Source: Schizochytrium sp. TIO01 (lineage: Eukaryota > Sar > Bigyra > Thraustochytrida > Thraustochytriidae). Taken from it: a stretch of 64,000 nt of DNA. The translations under genes and the position numbers were made by a program. Location of the stretch: NCBI GenBank assembly GCA_004764695.1, contig SMSO01000034.1, positions 1,567,501 to 1,631,500 on the forward strand, written 5' to 3'. The notes below the pieces were generated by a model that was not told the origin of the DNA, ran no database searches, and saw nothing but the letters and a program-made list of their open reading frames with translations. This document shows positions 40,658-50,876 of the stretch, one piece after another; within the stretch, counting starts at the first letter, position 1; each line of letters starts with the position of its first letter.

Positions 40658-42649
40658 ATGGTACATGTCGTAGACGGCGAGGTGAGACCTGGCCACTTTC
40701 CGAGAAACTCTGACGCGTATGAAAGGCGCCGAGCAGCTTACGGTATTGAGAGCTTCCCTGGGGAACACAAAGCAGTACCTGACAATCGCTTTCATCTTAT
40801 CGTAAGTGCTGCTTGTCCCTGGGCTCATCGCACGCTACTTCTCCGGGAGCTAAAGGACCTGCGTAAGATTTCTGTGTCCATTGTCTCCCCACTGCTCAAT
40901 GACGAGGTTGGTTGGCGATTTGCCAATCAGGAAGATGTAGATAGGTACAAAGATAGCTCAGTAGCCCCAACGCAGGATAATGCGTCTGGGGAAAAGTTTA
41001 CATACTTGTATGAGCTTTATTTAAAGAATGATAGCTCGTATACTGGCAATGTTACAACACCCGTCCTTTACGACAGCGTTGATCATAAGATAATAAGCAA
41101 TGAGTCTTGGGACATTATTCGCTACTTGGACCAAGCTTTTGATGCTGGGCCAAAGGCCAAAATCTCCTATGAACTCTACCCAAAATCTCAACAAGAAGCA
41201 ATCGATGCAGAATGCAAGTGGATCCAAGATGAGCTCAACAATGGTGTGTACAAGTGTGGACTTGCCAAGTCCCAAAAAGCTTATGAAGAAGCACTTGATG
41301 GTGTATTCCGATGTCTTGACAGGCTTGAGATCCAACTGAGCGCACATCGTTATCTTGTGGAACAAAATCTCAAGCTTACGCTTGCAGACATACAACTTTT
41401 ACCAAGTCTACTGCGATTCGATGATGTATATCACATTCTATTTAAGTGTGCAAAGCGCCGCCTCGTTTCGTACCGCCATCTCTCTGACTATGCTCGTGAC
41501 TTGTATCAGATTGAAGGTGTGAAAGAGACAACAGACTTCCAGCAAAACAAGGATCACTACTTTACCCATTTCACCTCAGCTAACCCGAACCAAGTTATCC
41601 CTTTGGGTTCATCTGCAAAGACTTTCAAGCGTCCACATGACCGTGATCGTTTTGGATCCAAAGTTGAGGAAACTGTTGACAAATCCAAAGCCGGGGAACA
41701 AACAAATAAAGAAGCGCGTCAGGCAAAAGGTGAATTTGTTCGTGGGGTCTCTGGTCATCGTCGCATTATCACTGATACCGGTGAAGGCAAAGGAGAACTA
41801 CCAGCTGAAAAGGATAGGTACCACTTGTATATTGCAAACAATTGTCCCTGGTGTCATCGAGTGATGCTTGCACGAGCAATTTTGGGCCTCGAAGATATCA
41901 TCTCCGTTGATGTTCTCTTCTACCGCCGAGACCCAGAGCGAGGTTGGCAGTTCCTCCCTGAGGAAAGCGAGTTGCGGGACATTGAAATTAAGCATCGCCA
42001 TGAACTTCTTGACGGAAAGGTTAGTACGATCGACTCTATCAATGGAAAGAAGTACGCACCTGAGATCTATCAAATGTATGACTCGAAAGAGCGCTCAGTT
42101 CCTATTCTCTTTGACCGAAAGGAGAACCAGATTGTCAACAATGAATCCGCAGAGATTGTTCGAATGTTCTCTCAAGGGTTTAGAAAATTTCATCGTGCAG
42201 GTGCCCCTGATCTTTATCCGGAGAGTCTTGCAACAGAAATTGATGCACTCAATAATTGGATCTATCCTGATATCAACAATGGTGCATATCGAGCCGGATT
42301 TAGCAGTGATCAAGCGACCTACGAGGATGCATTTCGAAAATACTTTGCGGCCTTTGATCGCCTTGAAACAATTCTTGCCCACAGCCGGTTTTTGACGGGC
42401 GATACGCCTACGGAGGCAGATGTGCGCTTGTTCCCAACTATTTTCCGTCATGACCCTGTTTACTACGCGCGAATGAAAGTCAACGATAGGATGGTCTTGG
42501 ATTGTCCACACTTGTCCCGCTGGTTACAAGACATGATCGAATTGCCAGGTGTCAAGGAGGCATCTAATCTTGATCACGCAATCTTTGGCTACTTCGGTCG
42601 CACTGGGAATGGGCTAATTCCACCTCGTCCGAATCCTCGTTGGTATTAG
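40658..42649 (+). CDS. Tandem (two-domain) glutathionyl-hydroquinone reductase, ECM4-like
   Basis: A 663-aa protein made of two complete xi-class/omega-like glutathione transferase units. GS-hydroquinone reductases (ECM4/YqjG) remove glutathione from glutathionyl-hydroquinones using the Cys of a CPWA motif. Unit 1 (about 42-325) has VSAACPWAHRTLLLREL with C53. Unit 2 (about 385-660) has IANNCPWCHRVMLARAI with C396 and C399, so the active site is CPWC. Unit 2 keeps the family C-terminal block TPTEADVRLFPTIFRHDPVY. The matching block in unit 1 is weaker (LTLADIQLLPSLLRFDDVY). Both end near an 'NPNQVIPLG'/'GNGLIPPRP' element. A basic linker (about 326-384) joins them. The start is the first ATG. 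The 28 codons upstream (after an in-frame stop at 40556) resemble a mitochondrial presequence but lack an ATG. Confidence 0.9.
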   Translation: MVHVVDGEVRPGHFPRNSDAYERRRAAYGIESFPGEHKAVPDNRFHLIVSAACPWAHRTLLLRELKDLRKISVSIVSPLLNDEVGWRFANQEDVDRYKDSSVAPTQDNASGEKFTYLYELYLKNDSSYTGNVTTPVLYDSVDHKIISNESWDIIRYLDQAFDAGPKAKISYELYPKSQQEAIDAECKWIQDELNNGVYKCGLAKSQKAYEEALDGVFRCLDRLEIQLSAHRYLVEQNLKLTLADIQLLPSLLRFDDVYHILFKCAKRRLVSYRHLSDYARDLYQIEGVKETTDFQQNKDHYFTHFTSANPNQVIPLGSSAKTFKRPHDRDRFGSKVEETVDKSKAGEQTNKEARQAKGEFVRGVSGHRRIITDTGEGKGELPAEKDRYHLYIANNCPWCHRVMLARAILGLEDIISVDVLFYRRDPERGWQFLPEESELRDIEIKHRHELLDGKVSTIDSINGKKYAPEIYQMYDSKERSVPILFDRKENQIVNNESAEIVRMFSQGFRKFHRAGAPDLYPESLATEIDALNNWIYPDINNGAYRAGFSSDQATYEDAFRKYFAAFDRLETILAHSRFLTGDTPTEADVRLFPTIFRHDPVYYARMKVNDRMVLDCPHLSRWLQDMIELPGVKEASNLDHAIFGYFGRTGNGLIPPRPNPRWY

Positions 42650-44219
42650 TTCTTAACATCATCATTGCTTTTTTCTACGTTATCTTATTTATTTCATACA
42701 CATCACTATTCGGTATCCACGAGACATAATTACATACTTATTTCGCTACTCGTTTCTTTGAAAAAGGATAATCCTGTGGCAATTGAACAATCTTGCTCTT
42801 CCTATTGTTTTCGATTACCTCAAGTTTGACACGTAACATTGTTCAAGATTGCGTGAATTACGCAGCCGTGCTTATCATTATATTGAAAACTAATACATAC
42901 TACCTATGTTCATCTAATGCAGCAATTAACACAAATTCCCAATGGTTATAATAGTGAAATTTTCCATAGCTCAAATATACTTGGAGCAAAAGACTGTCTA
43001 AATTCATGATTATGTCAGTACAGCAATGATAGAGATTCCACTTACGGTATCTTTAATGAGAGTTCTTCATGTGGTTAGCAATCTTCGGAAGCTCGCACTT
43101 TCTGTGTACGTTCATATACTTGACGGCTGAAAATTGTTGCCAATCTGAGTTAGATTTCTATATAAATTACCCTCACAAGAGTCACCGACAGCTTGTCAAG
43201 AGAGTAATGCTACAATAGAGCTCCTATCCACCTTCAATTTCTGGCACAATGTTGTACAACATCGATTTGTAGTGTGTATCATGCTGCATAAGTATCATGC
43301 CCTTCTTGAAAACATGAATATTCACCACTCACTAGAGGAGTATTTATGATAAAGAGGAATAGTGTCAAATTTAAAGACGATTTATCTGCACTAGACGTAT
43401 TAATTGACTAGTTTCACCAATGTAATGTGTTTGCTATGATAAATTAAAATGTAAAGGCCTTGTCGCACAGTCAAGAAAAGTTATTGTTCTGTTTCAAGGC
43501 TGACCTATAATGTGAAAAGAAAATATCAGAAGATTCTAGGAAAGTATCTAAAACAGGAAATTAATCACTTTCTGATAATACAACGCTTTGTTGCTGTATA
43601 AATCATCTTTTCGGACGTGCTGCGACATTCTCTAACTCGTTTATATACCCCTTCTATATCCAAATGTAATGCTATCCAGATACAAACCTACCCGTTCGAC
43701 CAATAAAATTCTAAGCTTTCCTATTAGACTAACTTTCCTTTGATACGCCGTGAAAAGAATATTTGAATTGGCATTTTGCTAACTCATACTCTTTACTCTA
43801 CTCGTGTCTGAGTGCCAGATACAAACGCTTTTGTGTTGCAGACGCGGCTATCTATACCTATACATACCGAGCTATAGCAATTAGTTTTTACCCGATCAGA
43901 TTTCAGCCATACCTCAACTTACCAAACCTACGAAGATCTGATTCTTTGGGCCCACAAGAGTTCGCTATCTTTCTCTTGGGTATTCATAAATCTGTCCCAG
44001 CAACCGTGTCTTTCAAAGGCAGTCATTTGCGACCTCTGTTATTAGGAAGAAGGAGGAAACTAATAGAAGTCATATACGGGCAATAAGAGTATTCTTCACC
44101 TAGTAAGTGCATTGCGAGGAGGAGCTTGGGCCAAAACCGTTTAACTCGGGCAAGTCAACGCCTGATTGGGCTCTACCAAAGGCAAGCCACGGAGCTTTGC
44201 GAGCTTCACGAGAGCGAAG
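42650..44219. other. Intergenic, nothing recognised
   Basis: AT-rich 1.6-kb spacer between two plus-strand genes. Small frames near 43763-44086 are unsupported. Confidence 0.55.
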
Positions 44220-47147
44220 ATGCCTGGAAGCAAGCTCCACAGACTTGCACAGGAGCGCCTCCGACGTCTTAACGCTGAAAATCGAGCGAGGCAACCAGAT
44301 TCGGAGGTACCGGCCAAGACGGAAAGTCGAGCTGTGAAGACGCCCTCAATAGTGCAGAATGTTTTAGAGAGCAAATCGAAAACTGACCCTGCAAAGGTTA
44401 TTTCCTCACGAGAGGAGCTGAAACGACGCTCCATCAAGCTTGGTGGCGCTGTGTTGTCGAGAGAGGAGCTTGCCGCACTGAAAAGAGCTGCAGTTGTGCG
44501 TGAACGGGAGAAGAGGCGCCAGCAGAGGCTACTTGAAGAGGCCCTCGAGCAAGAGCGACTTAAGGAGGCCCAGCAAGAAGCCATTCGACGAGAGAAGGTA
44601 CGGCAATGCAAATCGAATAATGAGTCCCAAGAACCTACAGAAAACCCGTCTAAATATAAATCACGAAAGCCCAGCGCCACGACCAATCTAGACGCTGCCA
44701 AAATCCAGTTTTACAAGGAAGAAGCAAAAGCTCGCGAAGCCAAACGTGAGCGACTTCGAAAGAAAGCAAACGCTTTGAAAACCCAAAATGCGAAAGAAGC
44801 ACACGGCGAGATGCTAAGTTATAAGGAAAAAGCAATTGCTTTAGAAAAGGAGAGATTAAGGCGTTTGGAGAAGGAGCGTCGACTTCGCAAACCCCAAACG
44901 GAGAGATTTTCAAGCCGAGAAGAGCTTGAGCGCGCCTTTGAAGATAAAACTGCATCAATGGGAGGAGTGATCGGCATTAATGAAGCGGAGAAGTTTATAG
45001 AAAGCAACTCACGTTATTCAGTTGCCCCATCGCTCAGAAAGCAGGGTGTAAAGGTAGTGTCATGGGTGACACTATCCGAACATTTACTGTCTCCTCGGGA
45101 AGGGCATCGTCGAGAAAATTCTACTCGAACAGAGACTAACGATCATATATCTAATGATCACGAGAATCTCCCTCTCCCCCCAAACCTTTCCAAACGCAGG
45201 TCTCAACAAGAGATTCGGAATGTACTGGCACTATGCGAAACATCATTTTGCGAGCTGGCTCGGCACAGCGGATTTCCTAATAGAGTGAGGCCTTCTGATT
45301 TGAACGCTTTGCACTCTACAGCAGAGTTTGACACTGTTCTTACGTTTCCGTCCTTGAGCAATGAGAAAGACGAGCCAATCTCCTGGAATACCTACAAAAC
45401 TTGGATCGTGGGTCAACTAACGTCTGGCCGTCCAGAAACAGCGGCGGCAGTGCAAGCTGTCCTCGTCAAGCGAGTCATTCGAACAGACTCAGCTATAACA
45501 GCTGCAGTGGAGAAGCCTCGCTTGGTAGCTGTCAAGTCACCTGAAGCAGTTACGGTTCCTGTACTAGATGATAACGACAGCGAGAGTTCTGCTAGCGAGG
45601 AGGATTCGGTAGAAACACCAGCAACCATACTAAATGCGGTTTTCGAGCCTTCTTCTTCAAGCGCAAAAGAAGTTCGTCATGATGGAGAGCTTAAAGTCCT
45701 CGACAAACATATTGACCGTCTCTCTGCGCGCCTTGCAAAAATCTCTAGCGGTGATTCTAAAGGTGATGCTATTGCTGATATCGAAGAAACCTCCGATTCT
45801 GCGTCCTCTTCAGCATCATCATCACCAGCTTCCTCCCCAAACCAGTCAGCACGATCTGCTTTTAAATTTGAAAAACAGTTGCCAATCGATAGACTTGAAA
45901 ATAACTTTGGAAAGGAAAAAACAGAGCAGCAGAAGGAATTTGCCCAAGATGATGTGGACAGTGATGAAAATGGTGAAAATGATGGTGTAAAAGGAATGGC
46001 ACAAGGAGGACATATGAAATGTCAAGATAAAGTTGTGTTTAGTGGACGTTGTTGGATGCTTTGCGAACGTAAACGCGAAGACTGGCTACATGCTGAGGTT
46101 GAATGGGAACGAAGCCGTGAAATTTGCGCAGAAGTCGAGGTCACTCAAGTAAATAACCCATTCCGTCTTTATCTTCGTGTACATCTATTACGAAGTGGGC
46201 TTGAATGTATGCGACGCATTGGTATTGACGAACTTGCTGCTCTTACTGCGCAGCATGCCCGACATGCAGAACAAGAGAGAGTGTCCCTTTCTCAGTCAGG
46301 TCACCACGTTCTCCTTAAAGGTCAGCGATGCCGCAGCCTTGGTCCTGACGAGTGGACCCACGCTGAGCTCGAGGCAGCCATCCGCGCAGAGGAGTCTATG
46401 CGGAGCTGGGTAAGAGAGGGTCGCATGCCAAAGAAAAATGATCTTGTTCGATGGGTTTTACTTCATTGCACTATCCGTATTAGTGGCGACGAGCTTGATC
46501 CAGAAGATGGCCATGTTGATCTTGTTCTTCCTGGTGACGAAGAGTTGCTCAAGGAATCACCAGGGTGGCTTTCCCCTCTTTCAAGTGTAGTTTCTCCCAA
46601 TGTTTCCTTAGGTACACCCAAGCTAAAATCATCCACACCAAGAATTGATAACTCTCTGGACCGATTAAATCACGTAAGCGTCCCATCTCAAAGCAGTCTC
46701 ATCGCCAAAGCTAGAGATATTCTGAATACTAAAAAGCCAGACGTTGGAGATGTTCAATCATGGTTGTCTGAACCTACAGCACGAAAGCTTGCTCGTGTAC
46801 ATTTACAGGCCTTAATGAGTCCTCAGCTCACAACCTCAGAAATGCGCAGTCTTTTCCCCAAACATGAGACAGCACTGAATGTGATGGCTGCATGGATAGA
46901 TGAAGAGAACTTGCATGCAGAATGGGCCAAACGAGTCAAAGGATTACTTGTTGCGGATCTTTTCGACCTTTTCCGGACACATGAAGGCATCGGAGAAAAT
47001 CCTGGAGCTGTGTCTGCGGATACCTTTGTGGGCCTCTTACAAGATACGTTGCTATTATCTACTCCTACGTGGCAACTAACTGTTTTGTACACACAATATC
47101 CACGCTATCGTGATTTTCTTAAGTATATGTTTCGTCAGAGTAACTAA
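44220..47147 (+). CDS. Unrecognised coiled-coil protein, 975 aa
   Basis: Single-exon ORF from the first ATG (44220). An 18-codon open extension upstream has no ATG. Residues ~90-260 form a long, highly charged helical region (REREKRRQQRLLEEALEQE; ALEKERLRRLEKERRLRK) punctuated by a recurrent S-R-E-E-L element (SSREELKRRS, LSREELAALKR, FSSREELERAF). Residues ~450-600 are acidic and Ser-rich, likely disordered. Residues ~600-760 contain a Cys/Trp-containing ordered part (WMLCERKREDWLHAEVEW, then LHCTIRISGDELD). The last ~110 residues are helical and hydrophobic (ADLFDLFRTHEGIG...LLLSTPTWQL) and probably a folded domain. I recognise no named family. A cytoskeletal role would be guesswork from the coiled coil. 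Confidence 0.82.
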   Translation: MPGSKLHRLAQERLRRLNAENRARQPDSEVPAKTESRAVKTPSIVQNVLESKSKTDPAKVISSREELKRRSIKLGGAVLSREELAALKRAAVVREREKRRQQRLLEEALEQERLKEAQQEAIRREKVRQCKSNNESQEPTENPSKYKSRKPSATTNLDAAKIQFYKEEAKAREAKRERLRKKANALKTQNAKEAHGEMLSYKEKAIALEKERLRRLEKERRLRKPQTERFSSREELERAFEDKTASMGGVIGINEAEKFIESNSRYSVAPSLRKQGVKVVSWVTLSEHLLSPREGHRRENSTRTETNDHISNDHENLPLPPNLSKRRSQQEIRNVLALCETSFCELARHSGFPNRVRPSDLNALHSTAEFDTVLTFPSLSNEKDEPISWNTYKTWIVGQLTSGRPETAAAVQAVLVKRVIRTDSAITAAVEKPRLVAVKSPEAVTVPVLDDNDSESSASEEDSVETPATILNAVFEPSSSSAKEVRHDGELKVLDKHIDRLSARLAKISSGDSKGDAIADIEETSDSASSSASSSPASSPNQSARSAFKFEKQLPIDRLENNFGKEKTEQQKEFAQDDVDSDENGENDGVKGMAQGGHMKCQDKVVFSGRCWMLCERKREDWLHAEVEWERSREICAEVEVTQVNNPFRLYLRVHLLRSGLECMRRIGIDELAALTAQHARHAEQERVSLSQSGHHVLLKGQRCRSLGPDEWTHAELEAAIRAEESMRSWVREGRMPKKNDLVRWVLLHCTIRISGDELDPEDGHVDLVLPGDEELLKESPGWLSPLSSVVSPNVSLGTPKLKSSTPRIDNSLDRLNHVSVPSQSSLIAKARDILNTKKPDVGDVQSWLSEPTARKLARVHLQALMSPQLTTSEMRSLFPKHETALNVMAAWIDEENLHAEWAKRVKGLLVADLFDLFRTHEGIGENPGAVSADTFVGLLQDTLLLSTPTWQLTVLYTQYPRYRDFLKYMFRQSN

Positions 47148-47466
47148 TACCCAGATTGATTCCTAACAAGTTTCAAATATTATTTATACTCGCCCAATAC
47201 CTGATCAATGATTGCGTTGAAACTAAAAAGAAAATAGATTTGGAGTAACAAATACCAGCGATACGATAACTTCAAAGTATAAGCACCAATCGAACGGAAT
47301 GTCATATTATTCTTTCAAGTTGGAACTAATCCTTTGATGATTTGGCATGGTGTATGGGACGAGGTCAAGTTAGCATATTCATTCTTGTGTTTTAAAATCA
47401 TCTTATTTGTGTTTTGCTTGTTCTGATTATACGGAGGAGCTGCATAGAGCTGAATGGCTGCTACCT
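47148..47466. other. Convergent intergenic spacer
   Basis: About 320 bp between convergent genes. Nothing recognised. Confidence 0.6.
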
Positions 47467-49962
47467 TTAATAGGATGGGGCCTGAGAATCTGCAGGGTCT
47501 CTGTAGGGTGTGTCATAAAACTTGACATTATGTTTGGCAGCAAGCTTTTTCACTTTCTCATACTCGTAAGTGAGGCCCACACGCTTACAATTCCAGATGA
47601 GACGTTGAACACATGCACGCGTGGGCTTAATGTTGTATGTATGCGCGAGAGGGAGGATGTGGCCGATGCACTCGCGTACCATCTCTACGGGAGCCCCGTT
47701 GCCGGTAAAGCCGTCGCCAATGTAGACATCGTCACTTGAGCCTAGAAAAACCTTCGAAAAGGAGGTGAGGGTTTGGGCATCGGGGACGCACTGCGCAGAC
47801 TGCATATCAGCAATGAGTTTTACTGCCTCTTGGCGGTCACCGGTGAAGACACTGTGGTAGAGGAGAAGCGCGTTGAAGACGTACGTATCATGCATTCCAC
47901 CCAGCTCTTTCTCGATGAAGGATTCTGCATCTTGACGGTAGCCAAGTCCAACAAGAGCTTCCAAAGTGTGACGCTGAGATTCGTCGAGAAGTTCGAGCGC
48001 AGCTGCATTCTGCATTCTCCCTGCCTGGACAGCTTTGCACATTCGAGTGTACCAAAGGCGGGTGGCTTCGTGCATGATCTCGCACCATTTGAGCATGAGA
48101 TCAGCTTCTTCTTGCTTACCAAGAAGAGAATTGCGCGCCAGACGCTTGCCTTGCTGCAGGGCAGCGCTACGGACAAGTCGGATAGCACTATTGCAGACCT
48201 GAGGGTCCTCCACTGAAATTTCAGGGCCACTATTTGAGATCCATGTGTCAAGGCGATCAACAAGCTCGACTCTGTTGTATACGTAGTTCGTCAAGGTATT
48301 GAGAGCAGCCAAGAAGTCTTTGACTCCCCAATTCAAGTTCGGGTGCAGTTGGGTCATCTCTGCGAGCTCCTGAAGTCGGTCGCATGCAATAAGACTATCG
48401 TGAATACCGCTTCCTAGGGACACATAACAGCGCAGAAGCATCGCAATGAGAGGTGTGGGCACATTGTCCAGCTGACTAAACTCAAGGTCGCTGGAATTCT
48501 TAGACTTTTCAAAAACAAGAGTACTGTCCTTCACCATAGACTTGCTAAGTGACGGCGCTGCCTCCTGAGTCAGCTTGGGCGCTGCCTTTGAGCCTGATCG
48601 TTGCTGAGATCTGGTCTGAGTGGGTAGTAGCTTCAGGTACTTGCTGGATATCATTGCGGCATCAAGGTCGCTGATAAGCTCCATCTTACTCTCGCGTCCA
48701 CCCGAGCTCGTTGGGAAGTAATTGAAGAGTGTACGGCAAGCACTGAAGTAAAGGTTATTCACAATAGACGCTACCTGAAGCGGGGTACGTTGCACAGGCA
48801 TTGAGTCATCTGCGATTTGTTTTTCTACGCTCCAATCACTCTCGAGGCGCGACATGGTATAAACCATAATATAGGCTCTGGATCGAGTTGCATCAAACTG
48901 GCGTCGGGCGAGACCTGCATCGAGAGTGCTGAGCACATCAATGTTGAGGGTGGACGCGGTAACTTTGAGGTAAAAGTCAATAAGATCCATCGTACCGACG
49001 TGGTCGCACCTGTTGAGCAAAGCGAGGACAGGAACCCATTCTACGGGCGGCAGATCAAGCGGTCTGCCTGAACCTTGCGCTTCCTTGCGTTTCTGCAAAA
49101 CATTTGCGATGATGGCCATACGCTTCTGTTCAGCAACAGGAATTTTCTTGATAATCTTTCCGATATCAAAGTCCCTTCCGCCCACCTCTGGAAGGGCTTG
49201 CCATTGCTCTACAGCGTGTTTGGCAACATTGGCATCCGATGCGCCATTCTTAAGTCCGGGGAGGTCGACATTTTGCATTACAGTGTCCTCCGCCGCTACA
49301 ACGGCAGAAATCGCGGAGGTATACATGCCATCCGAGGGTGCTTTGTTGTGAACCTTTCTGTATTCAATGAATTCAATGGCTTTCCCAGGCACTGTTTTGA
49401 GCAAGTGAAACTGGGCTTCGTCCAAGGTTCTTTTGGTATTAGATTCCCCGGGAGCGTACGAATGGAGTCTCAGGCAAGCCCTCAGCGCCCTCTTGAAGTC
49501 CTGCTTGGAGCCACCTTCCATCGCAGCAATCAAGGCCCATCGCCGAGCTCTAGCTTGGAGCTGAAGAAAGAAAGCAGAGTCCAATACCTCGGTGTTAATA
49601 TCCGCAGATTTAGTTTTGGCATTTGCGTTTTGCTTGACAAATTTCTTCGGTACTTCGCCCCACCATTTGTCCAGATTTGTTCGGCCACTCTGTGCGGACT
49701 CAATAAACGCTGTATCAATCTGACGAGGAGTATACCATGCCCAAGGGTACAATTTACGAACTCGGTTCACCATCCAGAACGCGCCACGGACTTCAGGCGA
49801 CCGTGGGGGTCTACGTTGCTGGGGTCGGCCACCTTTAGAGGCCTTTTGGCTACCCTTGGATCCTGCGTTGCCCCCCTTTGAGGACGTCTGGATGCCCCGG
49901 GACAGCTCTAAGCGCACAGGTGAAGCGCCAGACCGCAGGTTGCCGCTAAGTTGCCGCAGCAT
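47467..49962 (-). CDS. PPR-like mitochondrial protein, paralogue 1
   Basis: An 831-aa protein starting at the first ATG (49962) with a classical mitochondrial presequence: MLRQLSGNLRSGASPVRLEL, then SRGIQTSS, basic and without acids. A basic Gly/Ser/Arg linker follows, then mostly helical sequence. C-terminal helical pairs resemble pentatricopeptide repeats: 'DTYVFNALLLYHSVFTGDRQ' then 'AVKLIADMQSAQCVPDAQTL', with the V/I-P-D-x-x-T ending typical of PPR motifs. PPR proteins bind organellar RNA. It shares an extended alignable architecture with the 778-aa protein at 53180-55516 (VEWVPVLALL / IDWIPVLRLL; YNSILAFHARFSGD / FNALLLYHSVFTGD; GAPVEMVREC / GAPADIVQEA; NCKRVGL / NCKRLNL; NVKFY / GVKFY). 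RNA target unknown. Confidence 0.78.
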   Translation of the reverse strand: MLRQLSGNLRSGASPVRLELSRGIQTSSKGGNAGSKGSQKASKGGRPQQRRPPRSPEVRGAFWMVNRVRKLYPWAWYTPRQIDTAFIESAQSGRTNLDKWWGEVPKKFVKQNANAKTKSADINTEVLDSAFFLQLQARARRWALIAAMEGGSKQDFKRALRACLRLHSYAPGESNTKRTLDEAQFHLLKTVPGKAIEFIEYRKVHNKAPSDGMYTSAISAVVAAEDTVMQNVDLPGLKNGASDANVAKHAVEQWQALPEVGGRDFDIGKIIKKIPVAEQKRMAIIANVLQKRKEAQGSGRPLDLPPVEWVPVLALLNRCDHVGTMDLIDFYLKVTASTLNIDVLSTLDAGLARRQFDATRSRAYIMVYTMSRLESDWSVEKQIADDSMPVQRTPLQVASIVNNLYFSACRTLFNYFPTSSGGRESKMELISDLDAAMISSKYLKLLPTQTRSQQRSGSKAAPKLTQEAAPSLSKSMVKDSTLVFEKSKNSSDLEFSQLDNVPTPLIAMLLRCYVSLGSGIHDSLIACDRLQELAEMTQLHPNLNWGVKDFLAALNTLTNYVYNRVELVDRLDTWISNSGPEISVEDPQVCNSAIRLVRSAALQQGKRLARNSLLGKQEEADLMLKWCEIMHEATRLWYTRMCKAVQAGRMQNAAALELLDESQRHTLEALVGLGYRQDAESFIEKELGGMHDTYVFNALLLYHSVFTGDRQEAVKLIADMQSAQCVPDAQTLTSFSKVFLGSSDDVYIGDGFTGNGAPVEMVRECIGHILPLAHTYNIKPTRACVQRLIWNCKRVGLTYEYEKVKKLAAKHNVKFYDTPYRDPADSQAPSY

Positions 49963-50876
49963 GTTGCCAACGAGGGTGACTGCTGAAGTCAAATCCGTCA
50001 GAGCAGGCGTCGCCAAGCGAGCCTCGCTTCAAAGATCAAATCTAAGACGACCCTGGGCCACCTTCGACCACCTCCAGTCGAGGCTACGGCCTCGCCACTC
50101 CGCTACTGGCTGTTCAGGAGTTTCCGTTCTGAGGGACGCCCTCGCGCGGGGTATTCAACACGATGACAGAGCCACAGGCAGTTTCTTCTATAGTACTCTA
50201 AATTTTGGTAAAATAATGAGAGATGAGGCAGGCAAAGGGGGGTAAGGAAAGATTTAGGAGAGGGACGGAGACAGAGAGGGCCGCATGTACTTTTTGTAAA
50301 GGATCATGGAGTAAATTGATCAACGATGAACAAATGAACAAATTCTTATATAATAAAATATTAGAGTCTAAGAGTATATGTGGATCCTGAGAAAGTTGGA
50401 TTTGAGTGACTAAGGGCGAACACGTTTACGCGTTTGTTTCAGAAAAACAAAAGACTAGGTTCGAGTGCTCGTGCGATTTATATCATGGGTTCGATTCTTG
50501 AAGATACGGGTGAGATTTAATGTAACTAGTTGGAGTGTAATATATGTTGGGCCATTCTCAATGGATGAAGGTGGATCGAGGAAGACGTTAATATGGTGGC
50601 GATAATGGGCAGCAAAATGAAGGACGATGACGGCTCTCCGTACCACAAAGTTCTGACGAGAAAGAAGCAAAACTGCCTTTCAGAGCGAAGGGGAATATTT
50701 TCATGAATGCAGAAATATAAGGTCATGGTCGAACCAGAAAAGTTTAAAGATATTTATAGTGAGAAAGTGGGTAAGGGGAAGCTGTTTTATACGCAACTCA
50801 ACTGGACTGCTAACTGGGTGGGAAGTGTGACAAACAACGAAGTGATAGAAGGTCTAACTAGCTCGCAAATAGGCTT
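49963..50876. other. Intergenic between two minus-strand genes
   Basis: Should contain the promoter of PPR-like paralogue 1 and the 3' end of the Ataxin-10 gene. Nothing else recognised. Confidence 0.6.

Noticed and set aside
50480-50505. B-box-like GGTTCGATTCT
   Set aside because: Flanking bases do not form a T-stem and there is no cloverleaf upstream.
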